Shown: positions 18,350-28,069, numbered from the stretch's first letter. The stretch is 64,000 bases of DNA from Vagococcus penaei (GCF_001998885.1 NZ_CP019609.1:1476001-1540000); one strand, 5' to 3'. Numbers and translations: made by a program. The notes: generated by a model not told the origin, from the sequence alone.

Positions 18350-18979
18350 ATGAAAAAATTATATCTGATGATTGGGTTAAGTTTTATTACAGTTGGCGCA
18401 TTAACAGCCTGTTCAAAACCAGCTGAAAAGAATACGACACCAGCGACAAGTAGTCAAACAACGACTAGCAGTAGTACAAGTGCTGAAACAACTAAAAGTT
18501 CAATCAAGACAAAGGATGAGCAATCTGATTTAAGTAAAGTGAAAGTAACCGTCAAAGAAGTAGTTGAGTTATACCAACAAGCACATCCCGATAGTGATAT
18601 TACGTCATTAGAATTAGAGTCACCTTTAGGGGCCTTAGTTTATAAAGTCGAGGGTATGGACGATGAGCAAGAGTACGAGATGGTGATAGATGCGATGAAT
18701 AAAAAAGTCGAAAAAAATCATTCAGAAAAGTTAGATCGTAATGAAAAAGGTGGAACAGAAAGAAAAGAAGAAGCCTTAGATGTCAAAAATTTAATTAGTG
18801 TGGATAAAGCTATTTCAATTGCTGAATCAGCTGCTGGTTTTGGTAAAGCAACAGAATTAAGTTTAGATAAAGAGTTATCGATTACTTTTTGGGACGTGAC
18901 GGTGAAGGAAGGCATGAAAGAGATGGAAATTAAATTGAATGCTCAAACTGGTGATGTTGTCGAAAGTAAAAAAGATTAG
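18350..18979 (+). CDS. Lipoprotein with PepSY-like repeats
   Basis: 209 residues. A type II signal peptide ends in the lipobox LTAC (lipidated Cys21). An S/T-rich linker follows (about 25-60), then two PepSY-like modules: VKEVVELYQQAHPDSDITSL...YEMVIDAMNKKV and SVDKAISIAESAAGFG...WDVTVKEGMKE...LNAQTGDVVESK. PepSY domains commonly occur in cell-surface proteins that modulate proteases or act as chaperones. Monocistronic, with a terminator directly after. Function not known. Confidence 0.8.
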   Translation: MKKLYLMIGLSFITVGALTACSKPAEKNTTPATSSQTTTSSSTSAETTKSSIKTKDEQSDLSKVKVTVKEVVELYQQAHPDSDITSLELESPLGALVYKVEGMDDEQEYEMVIDAMNKKVEKNHSEKLDRNEKGGTERKEEALDVKNLISVDKAISIAESAAGFGKATELSLDKELSITFWDVTVKEGMKEMEIKLNAQTGDVVESKKD

Positions 18980-18985
18980 TATTTG

Positions 18986-19025
18986 AAACACCGAATTATC
19001 ACATAGATAATTTGGTGTTTTTTTA
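18986..19025 (+). terminator. Terminator after the PepSY lipoprotein gene
   Basis: AAACACCGAATTATC (18986-19000) pairs with GATAATTTGGTGTTT (19006-19020, one mismatch), followed by T residues. Confidence 0.92.
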
Positions 19026-19085
19026 GTTCCAGCAAATAGTGTATAATAAAGATTGTGATTTAATGATTAAAAAGGAGTGGAAAAG

Positions 19086-20054
19086 ATGTTTAAAGGAAAA
19101 TTGGTAGCGTTAACCGTGGCAACGGTATTAACTAGTCTGACATTGGTTGGGTGTGGTACCAAAGAAAAAGCAACAGAAGAAACTAGTCAAAAAGATCAGG
19201 CTAAGTCGTTAACGCTAAGTTTTGGCGCAATGCCAGCGGTTGATAGTTTACCGGTATACATTGCGGAAAAAGAAGGTTACTTTAAAGAAGAAGGTTTAGA
19301 CTTAGACTTACAAAGTTTTAAATCACCTAAAGATCGTGATGCTGCTTTATCAAGTGGTCATTTAGACGGTGCTAATACCGATTTGATTGCTTTAAGTGCT
19401 TATCGTCAAGGTGATTTGGATATGAAGATTGTCAGCCAGTCGATAGGGACATTCTCAGTGATTACTGGTGAAGAATCTGTTGAAAAACTGGCAGATTTAG
19501 AGGGTAAAAAAGTTGGGTATATTCAAAAGCAAGCACCAGAATACTTTTTGGCGAAAGCATTAGAAAAGGAAAAATTATCGTTATCTAGTATTCAACCTGA
19601 AATGGTTCCTCAAATTCCGGTTCGTGTTGAGTTAACAAAAAACAAAAAAATTGCGGCAACGATTGTACCTGAACCATTTACAACTATTGGTGAAGTAGAA
19701 GGATTAAAAGAATTGGCAAATAGCCAAGAGTTAGATATTCAGACAACAATTTTTGGTTTTAAAGCAGATGTTTTAAGTGATAAGCCAGAGGCAGTTAAAG
19801 CCTTCTATAACGCGTACAATAAAGGTGTAGACTATATTAACAATCATCCATTAAATGATTACTACCCAGTGTTAGTCGAAAAAATTGGTTTTACTGACGC
19901 TATTAAAGATAAAGTTAAATTGCCTAACTACACTCAAGCAAAACAAATTGACCCAAATCAAGTGAAAGAAGCCTTTGATTGGTCTAAAGAACAAAGAATT
20001 TATACAAAAGACTGGACAGATAAAGACGTCATGAGCGATTTATTAGCTAAATAA
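19086..20054 (+). CDS. ABC transporter substrate-binding lipoprotein (NMT1/SsuA-like)
   Basis: 322 residues. Lipobox LVGC with Cys23. The mature part has the NMT1/SsuA pattern LSFGAMPAVDSLPVYIAEKE, GYFKEEGLDLDL, LDGANTDLIALSAY, LADLEGKKVGYIQ and ATIVPEPFTTI. An in-frame GTG at 19077 lies inside the ribosome binding site AAGGAG, so ATG 19086 is used. It forms an operon with the ATPase and permease genes downstream. The family imports sulfonates, nitrate, thiamine precursors or other small molecules; no neighbour identifies the ligand. A TATAAT at 19042-19047 may be its -10. Confidence 0.85.
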   Translation: MFKGKLVALTVATVLTSLTLVGCGTKEKATEETSQKDQAKSLTLSFGAMPAVDSLPVYIAEKEGYFKEEGLDLDLQSFKSPKDRDAALSSGHLDGANTDLIALSAYRQGDLDMKIVSQSIGTFSVITGEESVEKLADLEGKKVGYIQKQAPEYFLAKALEKEKLSLSSIQPEMVPQIPVRVELTKNKKIAATIVPEPFTTIGEVEGLKELANSQELDIQTTIFGFKADVLSDKPEAVKAFYNAYNKGVDYINNHPLNDYYPVLVEKIGFTDAIKDKVKLPNYTQAKQIDPNQVKEAFDWSKEQRIYTKDWTDKDVMSDLLAK

Positions 20055-20074
20055 TTAGTCGGAAAGGACCAATC

Positions 20075-20815
20075 ATGTTAGATATTAAGCATCTTAGTGC
20101 GAGTCATGACACTAAAATCATTTTACAAGAAATTAATTTAACGGTTGCACGTGATGATATTGTCGCCTTAATTGGTCCAAGTGGCACTGGAAAGACCACA
20201 CTTATCGAGTGTATTAATGGGCTACAAAAGATTACTTCAGGTAATATTACACTCAATGGGACGCCAGTGACACCAAGACAACAGACAATTAGTTGGATTC
20301 CACAGCAATATGGTTTATTACCATGGGCGACGGTTTATGATAACGTATTAATGGGTGTAACGATAAAAAAAATTCCGGTGACGGACTTATTAAAGCAACA
20401 AGTAAGTGACTTGCTACAATCATTGGGCTTATCAGAACTAGTCAATCAATTTCCAAATCAATTAAGTGGTGGGCAACAGCAACGAGTTGCGATTGCTCGT
20501 GCAATGTTGGTTAATCCAGATATTTTCTTATTGGATGAACCTTTTTCAGCTTTGGACGCTTTAACGAGAGAACAGATGCAAGCCCAATTTTTTAGCCAGT
20601 GGCAAATCCACAAAGCACCAACTATTTTAATTACACATGATGTTGAAGAAGCGGTATTTTTAGGTAGTCGAATTGTCTTGCTATCCGGATCACCGGGACA
20701 AATTGTGGCTGATATCCCTAATGATAAATTATTTCACTTAGCGCTGAGTGAACGTCGTGTTTCCTCATTATTTTATGAGCAAGTACGACTAGTAAGGGAG
20801 GCGCTCGGACGATGA
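20075..20815 (+). CDS. ABC transporter ATP-binding protein
   Basis: 246 residues. Walker A GPSGTGKTT (about 33-41), Q-loop in TISWIPQQYGLLPW, signature LSGGQQQR (about 132-139), Walker B DIFLLDEPFSALD, and H-loop LITHDVEEA. This is typical of the SsuB/TauB/NrtD-like subfamily. It lies 20 nt after the binding-protein gene and overlaps the permease gene by four bases (ATGA). Confidence 0.92.
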   Translation: MLDIKHLSASHDTKIILQEINLTVARDDIVALIGPSGTGKTTLIECINGLQKITSGNITLNGTPVTPRQQTISWIPQQYGLLPWATVYDNVLMGVTIKKIPVTDLLKQQVSDLLQSLGLSELVNQFPNQLSGGQQQRVAIARAMLVNPDIFLLDEPFSALDALTREQMQAQFFSQWQIHKAPTILITHDVEEAVFLGSRIVLLSGSPGQIVADIPNDKLFHLALSERRVSSLFYEQVRLVREALGR

Positions 20816-21564
20816 AAACAATGAAAAAAAAGTGGGTACCATTACTCGTAGGCGTACTAGTTATTAATTTTCTTTGGTGGATAGCAAGTCTAGCAGTCAA
20901 TCAAAGTATGTTACCATCACCATTTGTTGTATATGCACACTTTGGTCAACTAAATCCCAGCATGATGTGGCTACACGTTTATAATAGTCTGATACGTTTA
21001 TTTTGGGGATTACTTTTAGCCGTTAGTTTGGGATTTGGTATTGGATTATTGATGGGCAGATCCAATCATTGGAATCGCTGGTTAGATCCGTTAGTATATT
21101 TAACCTATCCGATACCTAAAGTCGCGCTATTGCCTATTATTATGTTACTATTTGGCTTAGGAAATGTGTCCAAAATTATGTTGATTACTTTAATTGTAGT
21201 CTTCCAAGTCATTTTATCTGTTAGAGATGGTATTCGTTCAATTCCGCCAAGTTATTATCAGCAATTAATTGTTTTAGGTGCTAGTCGTTGGCAAATCTTT
21301 GAGAAAATAACTTTGCCAGCTGCTATGGCGGCAATTTTAAATGCTGTCAGAATTGCTTTAGGAACAGCGATTGCAATTCTTTTCTTTACTGAAGTGTACG
21401 GAACGCAATATGGACTTGGTTATTTTGTAATGGATGCATGGGGTAGGTTAAATTATTTAGACATGTATTGTGGTATTTTAATTTTAAGTTTGGTTGCTTT
21501 CTTATTATTCTTATTAATTGATGTATTAGAGAGTTCCTTGTTAAAATGGCGCCAATATACATAA
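20812..21564 (+). CDS. ABC transporter permease (SsuC/TauC-like)
   Basis: 250 residues, about six membrane segments. The BPD_transp_1 EAA loop is visible as VLGASRWQIFEKITLPAAM (about residues 153-171). N-terminal WVPLLVGVLVINFLWWIASL is the first membrane segment. The start overlaps the ATPase stop (ATGA). Third gene of the importer operon, with a terminator about 10 nt after the stop. Confidence 0.9.
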   Translation: MKTMKKKWVPLLVGVLVINFLWWIASLAVNQSMLPSPFVVYAHFGQLNPSMMWLHVYNSLIRLFWGLLLAVSLGFGIGLLMGRSNHWNRWLDPLVYLTYPIPKVALLPIIMLLFGLGNVSKIMLITLIVVFQVILSVRDGIRSIPPSYYQQLIVLGASRWQIFEKITLPAAMAAILNAVRIALGTAIAILFFTEVYGTQYGLGYFVMDAWGRLNYLDMYCGILILSLVAFLLFLLIDVLESSLLKWRQYT

Positions 21565-21573
21565 ATGTAAAAA

Positions 21574-21617
21574 AATAATGGTATAATATATGAAAATATA
21601 TTAGCCATTATTTTTTT
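21574..21617 (+). terminator. Terminator after the ABC importer operon
   Basis: AATAATGG...ATAATATAT pairs with ATATATTAG CCATTATT across GAAA and is followed by a T tract (21611-21617). Confidence 0.85.
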
Positions 21618-21637
21618 GTTAAGGAGTTGAGGAAACG

Positions 21638-22778
21638 GTGTTAGCAATCTATGAGGTACCGATTATTTCAGCATTTTTGGTTTTCTTTGTTTTAGCTGGG
21701 ATAATGACGGCGCCATGGACAATTTATCAGTACCGAAAACATGGTTATTTTAACTTTTGGCGAAGTTTAGTTATTTTTAGTTTTATTTTTTATTGTCTGT
21801 CAGCTTTTTTTTTTAGTCAGTCTACCAATGCCCAAAAGTCGCCATAACCAACCAATGTTACCAAATCCGTGGAAAATGCAACTACATCCATTGATTATGT
21901 TTAAAGAATTTGGTGAGGTACAAGGCTTTTATCCGAAGCAACTGAGTACCTATCCAATTTTATTTAAGTCATTTACGTTTTTACAAGTAGCCTTTAATGT
22001 CTTACTGTTATTTCCATTAGGGGTTTACTTACGTTACTTTTTTAAAACATCTAAAAAATGGTATTTGGCAATTATGATTGGCTTTTTTGTGTCATTATTT
22101 TTTGAAGTATCACAAATCACAGCCCTATTTGGTTATTTTGATTATCCTTATCGCCACTTTGATGTGGATGACATTATTACTAATACTTTGGGTACGTGGC
22201 TTGGTTTTGTGTTGGCACCACTTATTTTATTTTTTATTCCCAGTCGTGAAGCAATTAAGGAAAAAGATTTACATTATGAACAAAGTCGGTTGGCTTCTTA
22301 CGGCGCACAGGTTATCGAATGCTTGTTGACCTATTTTATTGGTAAAGATCTTATTGGTAGTTTGCTACAAGCTTTATTAAAAACGACAGATGTGACATCA
22401 GAATTATTGGGTATATTTATTTGTCTAGTTGTTTTACCGTATATTTTTTACGGTCGAACACTTGGTGGCTTGATAGTCAACGTTAAATTGGTCTCAAATG
22501 GTCAACGACCAAGTTTATTGATGCTTATGAAACGCTTAGTTTTAGTCGCTATGCCGCTTTTTCTTATTCGGATTTTGCAGTGGGTGCAACAATTTAATAA
22601 TGAAAGTCCAATTGTCATTATGTCCACGGTCTTTTTATTTGTATTGTTTGCGATAACTTGGTTAATGATTGTTATAACGGTATTACAACAATGGATCCGT
22701 CGATTTAATGAACCGTATTTTAATCGTTATGTCGGTATTCATGGGGAATTTAGTCGTAAACAAAAAGCCAAAAAATAG
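21638..22778 (+). pseudogene. VanZ-RDD membrane protein, reading frame interrupted at a T10 run
   Basis: Two reading frames together make one VanZ-RDD protein. The first (21638-21847, GTG start, GAGG just upstream) gives the VanZ N-terminus ending in FYCLSAFFF and then out-of-frame residues. The second is open across the junction and reads LVSLPMPKSRHNQPM, then FNVLLLFPLGVYLRYFF and the VanZ core FEVSQITALFGYFDYPYRHF with DVDDIITNTLG. It finishes with an RDD domain (YGRTLGGLIVNVKLVSNG to about 22700). The second frame's first ATG (21828) has no ribosome binding site. Removing one T from the run at 21805-21814 restores a 379-residue protein. VanZ homologues can give mild teicoplanin or lipoglycopeptide tolerance. 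Sequencing error, phase variation and real decay are all possible. Confidence 0.8.
21805..21814 (+). repeat. T10 homopolymer at the VanZ-RDD frame junction
   Basis: Ten consecutive T. The upstream frame reads GCT TTT TTT TTT AGT, while the conserved downstream sequence needs TTA GTC, i.e. nine T. A run of this length is prone to replication slippage, RNA polymerase slippage and sequencing error. Confidence 0.9.
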
Positions 22779-22807
22779 AATCTACTCTGTATCTATCAAT
22801 CGTGGTG

Positions 22808-22846
22808 TAGGCATTACCTAGTTAATCTAAGTAATGCCTATTTTTT
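22808..22846 (+). terminator. Terminator after the VanZ-RDD gene
   Basis: TAGGCATTAC (22808-22817) pairs perfectly with GTAATGCCTA (22831-22840), followed by six T. Confidence 0.92.
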
Positions 22847-22870
22847 ATTTTAAACGAGTGAGCAAGATAC

Positions 22871-22899
22871 TTTACTTACAAAAAGTAAGATGTTAAAGT
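22871..22899 (+). promoter_or_regulatory. Nitroreductase promoter region with HxlR/YodB-like operator
   Basis: CTTAC (22875-22879) and GTAAG (22885-22889) form a 5-bp inverted repeat around AAAAA; the reverse strand reads CTTACTTTTTGTAAG. This resembles the operators of HxlR-family quinone/disulfide-stress sensors such as YodB. It lies in the spacer of a possible promoter, TTTACT-N17-TAAAGT. The match to the family motif is from memory. Confidence 0.4.
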
Positions 22900-22955
22900 A
22901 TGTTTATAGTCATTAAACAAACAAAAAACAATAAATGAAAAGGTGGAAATATATT

Positions 22956-23552
22956 ATGTCAGAATTCGTTAATTTATTAAAAAATCGTCGATCAATCTAT
23001 GCACTAGGAAAAAATAGCCCATTATCAAATGAGGAATTAGAAACATTAGTTACTGAAGTTGTTCGTGAATCACCAACAGCATTTAACTCACAAACACAAC
23101 GCGTGGTCTTCTTATCTGGTGATGCGCACCAAAAATTATGGGATATGACGGCAGCAGCATTAAAACCAATGATGCCAGAAGCTGCTTTTTCTGGAACACA
23201 AGAGAAGTTACAAGGATTTGCTAATGGAACTGGAACAATTTTATTTTTTGAAGACATGGATATTGTTAAAAACTTACAAGAACAATTTGCTTTATATGCA
23301 GAAAACTTCCCAATCTGGTCAGAGCAAGCAAGTGGTTTAACACAGGCCAACGTTTGGACAGCTTTAGCTGAAAAAGGTATCGGGGCCAACTTACAACATT
23401 ATAATCCAGTAATTGATGAAGCCGTACAAAATGAATGGAATATTCCAACTTCATGGAAGCTAAGAGCACAATTAGTGTATGGCTCAATTGAAGCAGCTGC
23501 TGGAGAAAAAGAATATATGGAAAACAGTGAACGTTTCAAATCGTTTAACTAA
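22956..23552 (+). CDS. Nitroreductase-like oxidoreductase (CinD/Frm2-Hbn1 type)
   Basis: 199 residues. The N-terminus FVNLLKNRRSIYALGKNSPL, then ESPTAFNSQTQRVVFLSGDAH, and the late segment WTALAEKGIGANLQHYNP are typical of the Frm2/Hbn1 subgroup. That subgroup includes the copper-induced CinD of Lactococcus. These FMN enzymes reduce quinones or nitro compounds and protect against oxidative stress. ATG 22956 is chosen because AAAGGTGG sits about 10 nt upstream; an earlier ATG (22935) has none. Monocistronic. Confidence 0.85.
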   Translation: MSEFVNLLKNRRSIYALGKNSPLSNEELETLVTEVVRESPTAFNSQTQRVVFLSGDAHQKLWDMTAAALKPMMPEAAFSGTQEKLQGFANGTGTILFFEDMDIVKNLQEQFALYAENFPIWSEQASGLTQANVWTALAEKGIGANLQHYNPVIDEAVQNEWNIPTSWKLRAQLVYGSIEAAAGEKEYMENSERFKSFN

Positions 23553-23561
23553 TTTTTAGTG

Positions 23562-23595
23562 AAAAGACTAGTCATTTTTGACGTAGTCTTTTTTT
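23562..23595 (+). terminator. Terminator after the nitroreductase gene
   Basis: AAAAGACTAGTCA pairs with TGACGTAGTCTTTT (one bulge), followed by T residues. Confidence 0.88.
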
Positions 23596-23670
23596 ATAAA
23601 CTGAAAGCTATGAAATTTAGTGTCAATTAATGACAATTTAATTCATAAATAGGTAATTGGTACAGTTGTT

Positions 23671-23686
23671 ATGTAAACGATTGCTT
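23671..23686 (+). promoter_or_regulatory. cre-like site in the alpha-glucoside PTS promoter
   Basis: ATGTAAACGATTGCTT matches WTGNAARCGNWWWCAW at 14 of 16 positions. It overlaps a possible -35 (TTGCTT 23681-23686, N16, CATAAT 23703-23708), the position expected for CcpA repression of a sugar operon. Confidence 0.6.
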
Positions 23687-23740
23687 TGTTCGTTTTTAGT
23701 GTCATAATGAAGATATAAAATTGAAAGGGGCTAACTAATT

Positions 23741-25324
23741 ATGATGGAAAAAGTGCAACGGTTTGGGGGTGCAATGTTTACACCAGTACTTCTTTTCTCT
23801 TTTTCGGGTATTATGGTCGCGTTATGTATTATCTTTAAAAATCCTATGCTGGTGGGAAGTATTGCGAATGAAGGGACTACTTGGTTTAGTGTTTGGTCCA
23901 TTATTGAAGATGGAGCATGGACAGTTTTTAATCAAATGGAATTATTATTTGTTATTGGGTTAGCGATTGGATTAGCAAAAAAAGCAAATGCTCGAGCAGC
24001 AATGGAAGCATTTGTTATCTATACGACATTCAATTATTTTGTCAGTGGTATGGTTAAATATTTTGGTTCATTCTTTGGTGTTGATTTCACGTTAGAGGCT
24101 GGTGGCGAAAGTGGCTTAAAACTAATCGGTGGTATTAAGACCTTGGATACTGGCATTATTGGCGCCATTGTTATTTCTGCTATTGTTGTTTATATTCATG
24201 ATCGTTTCTTTGACACTAAATTACCAGATTTCTTAGGAGTATTTCAAGGTTCCTCATTAGTCGTGATTATTGGCTTCTTTGCAATGTTACCTGTTGCTTT
24301 TTTAACAGCTCTTGTTTGGCCTAAACTACAAATTGGTATTAGCTCAATGCAAGGATTTTTAGCTACCTCGGGAATATTTGGTGTTTGGCTATATACCTTC
24401 TTGGAACGGATTTTAATTCCAACAGGGCTTCATCATTTTATTTACACACCATTTATTTTTGGTCCAGCCGTTGTTGAAGGTGGAATCACTAAATACTGGA
24501 TGGCCCACTTAAATGAATACTCTCAAACAACGGAACCACTGAAAAAGTTATTCCCAGAAGGTGGGTTTGCTCTACATGGTAATTCTAAGATTTTTGCGTC
24601 ACCAGGTATTGCGGCAGCATTTTACTTTACCGCTAAACCAGAAAATCGTAAAAAAGTGTTAGCAATTCTTATTCCAACTACTTTAACAGCTGTTTTAGCT
24701 GGTATTACTGAACCATTAGAATTTACATTCTTATTTGTTGCACCCGTTTTATTCGTTGTTCATGCTGTATTAGCGGCAACAATGGCAGCAACAATGTATG
24801 GTTTTGGTGTTGTTGGTGATATGGGTGGTGGTTTTATTGATTTACTAGCAAAAAACTGGATTCCTTTATTTGCAAATCATAAGGGAATGATTTTTACGCA
24901 GTTAGTCATTGGTTTAGCATTCACTGTGATTTATTTCCTCATTTTTAGATTCTTAATTTTAAAATTTAATTTTGCTACACCGGGACGGGAAGATAATGCA
25001 GAGGAAGTGAAGTTGTATAGTAAAAAAGATTTCAAAGAAAAACAAGCAAAAGTTGGTGTGACAGAAACAGGAGAACCGAATTCACAGTATTTAGATCGTG
25101 CGATTATTTTCTTGGATGCTTTTGGTGGATCAGAAAATATTGAAAAAGTGAACAATTGTGCGACACGGTTAAGAATTACTGTCAAAGATGAAACTAAGGT
25201 TCAGCCAGATGCAGCATTTAAAGCTGGTGGAGCACATGGTGTTGTTAGAAATGGTAAGGCATTCCAAGTGATTGTTGGTTTAGATGTTCCTCAAGTAAGA
25301 GAACAGTTTGAAAAAATATTATAA
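23741..25324 (+). CDS. glvC: PTS alpha-glucoside/maltose transporter subunit EIICB
   Basis: Takes up and phosphorylates an alpha-glucoside (maltose or similar) at the membrane. 527 residues. The N-terminal EIIC domain (about 1-400) has many membrane segments and the conserved GNSKIFASPGIAAAFYF and ITEPLEFTFLFVAPVLF regions. The C-terminal EIIB domain has phospho-Cys473 in NNCATRLRITVKDE. No EIIA domain is fused, so a glucose-type EIIA must come from elsewhere. The adjacent GH4 6-phospho-alpha-glucosidase points to the glv/mal type. GAAAGGGG precedes the ATG. Confidence 0.9.
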   Translation: MMEKVQRFGGAMFTPVLLFSFSGIMVALCIIFKNPMLVGSIANEGTTWFSVWSIIEDGAWTVFNQMELLFVIGLAIGLAKKANARAAMEAFVIYTTFNYFVSGMVKYFGSFFGVDFTLEAGGESGLKLIGGIKTLDTGIIGAIVISAIVVYIHDRFFDTKLPDFLGVFQGSSLVVIIGFFAMLPVAFLTALVWPKLQIGISSMQGFLATSGIFGVWLYTFLERILIPTGLHHFIYTPFIFGPAVVEGGITKYWMAHLNEYSQTTEPLKKLFPEGGFALHGNSKIFASPGIAAAFYFTAKPENRKKVLAILIPTTLTAVLAGITEPLEFTFLFVAPVLFVVHAVLAATMAATMYGFGVVGDMGGGFIDLLAKNWIPLFANHKGMIFTQLVIGLAFTVIYFLIFRFLILKFNFATPGREDNAEEVKLYSKKDFKEKQAKVGVTETGEPNSQYLDRAIIFLDAFGGSENIEKVNNCATRLRITVKDETKVQPDAAFKAGGAHGVVRNGKAFQVIVGLDVPQVREQFEKIL

Positions 25325-25352
25325 GTAATAATTATTATAGAAATGGAGATAG

Positions 25353-26690
<1,338 letters not shown>

Positions 26691-26741
26691 TTTAAAGATA
26701 ATTATTGAACGAATAGTCTCGAAATATTTTATTGCACTCCT

Positions 26742-26764
26742 TATTATCATGTATAATGATAGTA
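26742..26764 (+). promoter_or_regulatory. Inverted repeat over the -10 of the RpiR gene
   Basis: TATTATCAT (26742-26750) and ATGATAGTA (26756-26764) are inverted repeats with 8 of 9 pairing. They overlap TATAAT (26752-26757), which has TTATTG 17 nt upstream (26729-26734). Plausible autoregulatory operator for the RpiR protein. Confidence 0.45.
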
Positions 26765-26792
26765 GGTTAACAATAAGAAGGGGGCTATTCGT

Positions 26793-27557
26793 TTGATTTT
26801 AGACCAATTGTTGAATAATGATCAAAGTAAATTGAGTGATTTAGATAAGGAACTATTAAAATATATCATTGAAAATAAAAGCTCAGTTACTCAATTCAGT
26901 ATTTCGGAATTAAGTGAAAAATCTTATGTTTCCAAATCGACTATTATTCGTTTAATGAAAAAATTAGGCTTTTCGGGGTATTCAGAATTTAAATTCTTAC
27001 TCAATCAAGAAACAAAGCAAAAAAAAGCAATGAAAAAAGCAGGATTTGATTTGTTCAAAAGTCAGACAGCTGATATTCAGAATACATTAAAGAATATCGA
27101 TAATGATGGAATTCAGCAAGCTACAGATTTACTTGCTATTAGCCAAATTATTTATTGTTATGGAACAGGTTACTCTCAAAGAAAAGCAGCCGAAGAATTT
27201 TCCAAGCAATTAATTGCTTGTGGAAAAAAAGTCATTCTAATTCCTGATCAGACTGAATTAGAGATGATGATGAGTATTATGACCAGTCAAGATTGTTTGG
27301 TAATTGTCTCTTTAAGCGGTGAGACACCAGGTATAAAAAATACGCTGTTGGAATTAAATATCAGAAGTATTAAAATTATTTCAGTCACCCGTTCGGGAGC
27401 TAATTTTATTTCCCAACATGCGACACATCATTTTTTTTATTATCTAACGGAATTTCCTGTTAGAGAAAATATTGAAACATTATCTTTTGTCACTTTGCAC
27501 TTATTATTGGATTATATCGTTCGATTTTATGTCACACATTACAATGAATTGGAGTGA
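26793..27557 (+). CDS. glvR: RpiR-family regulator of the alpha-glucoside operon
   Basis: 254 residues. The N-terminal HTH-6 domain (about 1-75, including ISELSEKSYVSKSTIIRLMK, KLGFSGYSEFK) is followed by a SIS sugar-phosphate-binding domain (about 105-235, including IYCYGTGYSQRKAAEEFSKQ and VIVSLSGETPG). It starts with TTG, with AAGGGGG about 9 nt upstream. In Bacillus the GlvR homologue activates the maltose glv operon, so the same ligand type, a phosphorylated maltose, is inferred here. Confidence 0.88.
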   Translation: MILDQLLNNDQSKLSDLDKELLKYIIENKSSVTQFSISELSEKSYVSKSTIIRLMKKLGFSGYSEFKFLLNQETKQKKAMKKAGFDLFKSQTADIQNTLKNIDNDGIQQATDLLAISQIIYCYGTGYSQRKAAEEFSKQLIACGKKVILIPDQTELEMMMSIMTSQDCLVIVSLSGETPGIKNTLLELNIRSIKIISVTRSGANFISQHATHHFFYYLTEFPVRENIETLSFVTLHLLLDYIVRFYVTHYNELE

Positions 27558-27562
27558 ATACT

Positions 27563-28018
27563 ATGTTTGGAATCAAGCGAACTAATTTATGGAGAAATAT
27601 ATTAGTAGGATATTGGATACTTATACCTGTTGTCTTCCTCTGTTACACAGGTATGACTAGTTTGAAATTATCAGTCACTTTTAAAGAATTATTAACTAAT
27701 ACTGGTACATTTGCAGTAGGCTTATTATTAAGCTGTCTAATGATTGTACTAGCTTTAATGCTTTTGATGATTGATAAAACTCAAGTAAGTCAACATAGTA
27801 TTCTTGGTAGATATCTAGTATTCGCTATGATTCAACAAGTTTTAACACTTAATTTTGTTGGTGTAATTATAGCATTCTTTTACTACCGGACTTTACCTGT
27901 AAAAAGCCAACAAGATAAGATTTTAACGTTTATGCCAATTTTAATCATGGCTATTCTATTATTATTGTCTGTCCTAATGAGCCTAATTAGTTTTAATTTA
28001 TTCAATACTTCTGTTTAG
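27563..28018 (+). CDS. Four-helix membrane protein of the alpha-glucoside operon, unknown function
   Basis: 151 residues with four hydrophobic segments (for example LVGYWILIPVVFLCYTGM, FAVGLLLSCLMIVLALMLLM, and VLTLNFVGVIIAFFYY). ATG 27563 is favoured because GGAG (27551-27554) is 8 nt upstream; an in-frame GTG (27554) overlaps the stop of the regulator gene. It is directly linked to the RpiR gene and ends at a terminator, so it is the last gene of that unit. I recognise no family. Confidence 0.7.
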   Translation: MFGIKRTNLWRNILVGYWILIPVVFLCYTGMTSLKLSVTFKELLTNTGTFAVGLLLSCLMIVLALMLLMIDKTQVSQHSILGRYLVFAMIQQVLTLNFVGVIIAFFYYRTLPVKSQQDKILTFMPILIMAILLLLSVLMSLISFNLFNTSV

Positions 28019-28057
28019 AAAAAAGCTGTTTAGAACGTTTCTTCTAACGTTTAAAAC
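28019..28057 (+). terminator. Terminator after the alpha-glucoside operon
   Basis: AAAAAGCTGTTT...AACGTT pairs with AACGTTTAAAACAGCTTTTT; T tract on the plus strand and A tract upstream, so it may also end the convergent gene. Confidence 0.9.
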
Positions 28058-28069
28058 AGCTTTTTTTAG

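Noticed and set aside
22078-22329. Possible small membrane protein inside the VanZ-RDD gene
   Set aside because: Overlaps the conserved VanZ core in another frame and has no ribosome binding site.
21638-22778. VanZ near a ddl gene as a vancomycin-resistance cluster
   Set aside because: No vanRS, vanH, vanA/B or vanX is present, and Ddl keeps the Lys-Tyr omega-loop of D-Ala-D-Ala ligases. VanZ here is a stand-alone VanZ-RDD protein.
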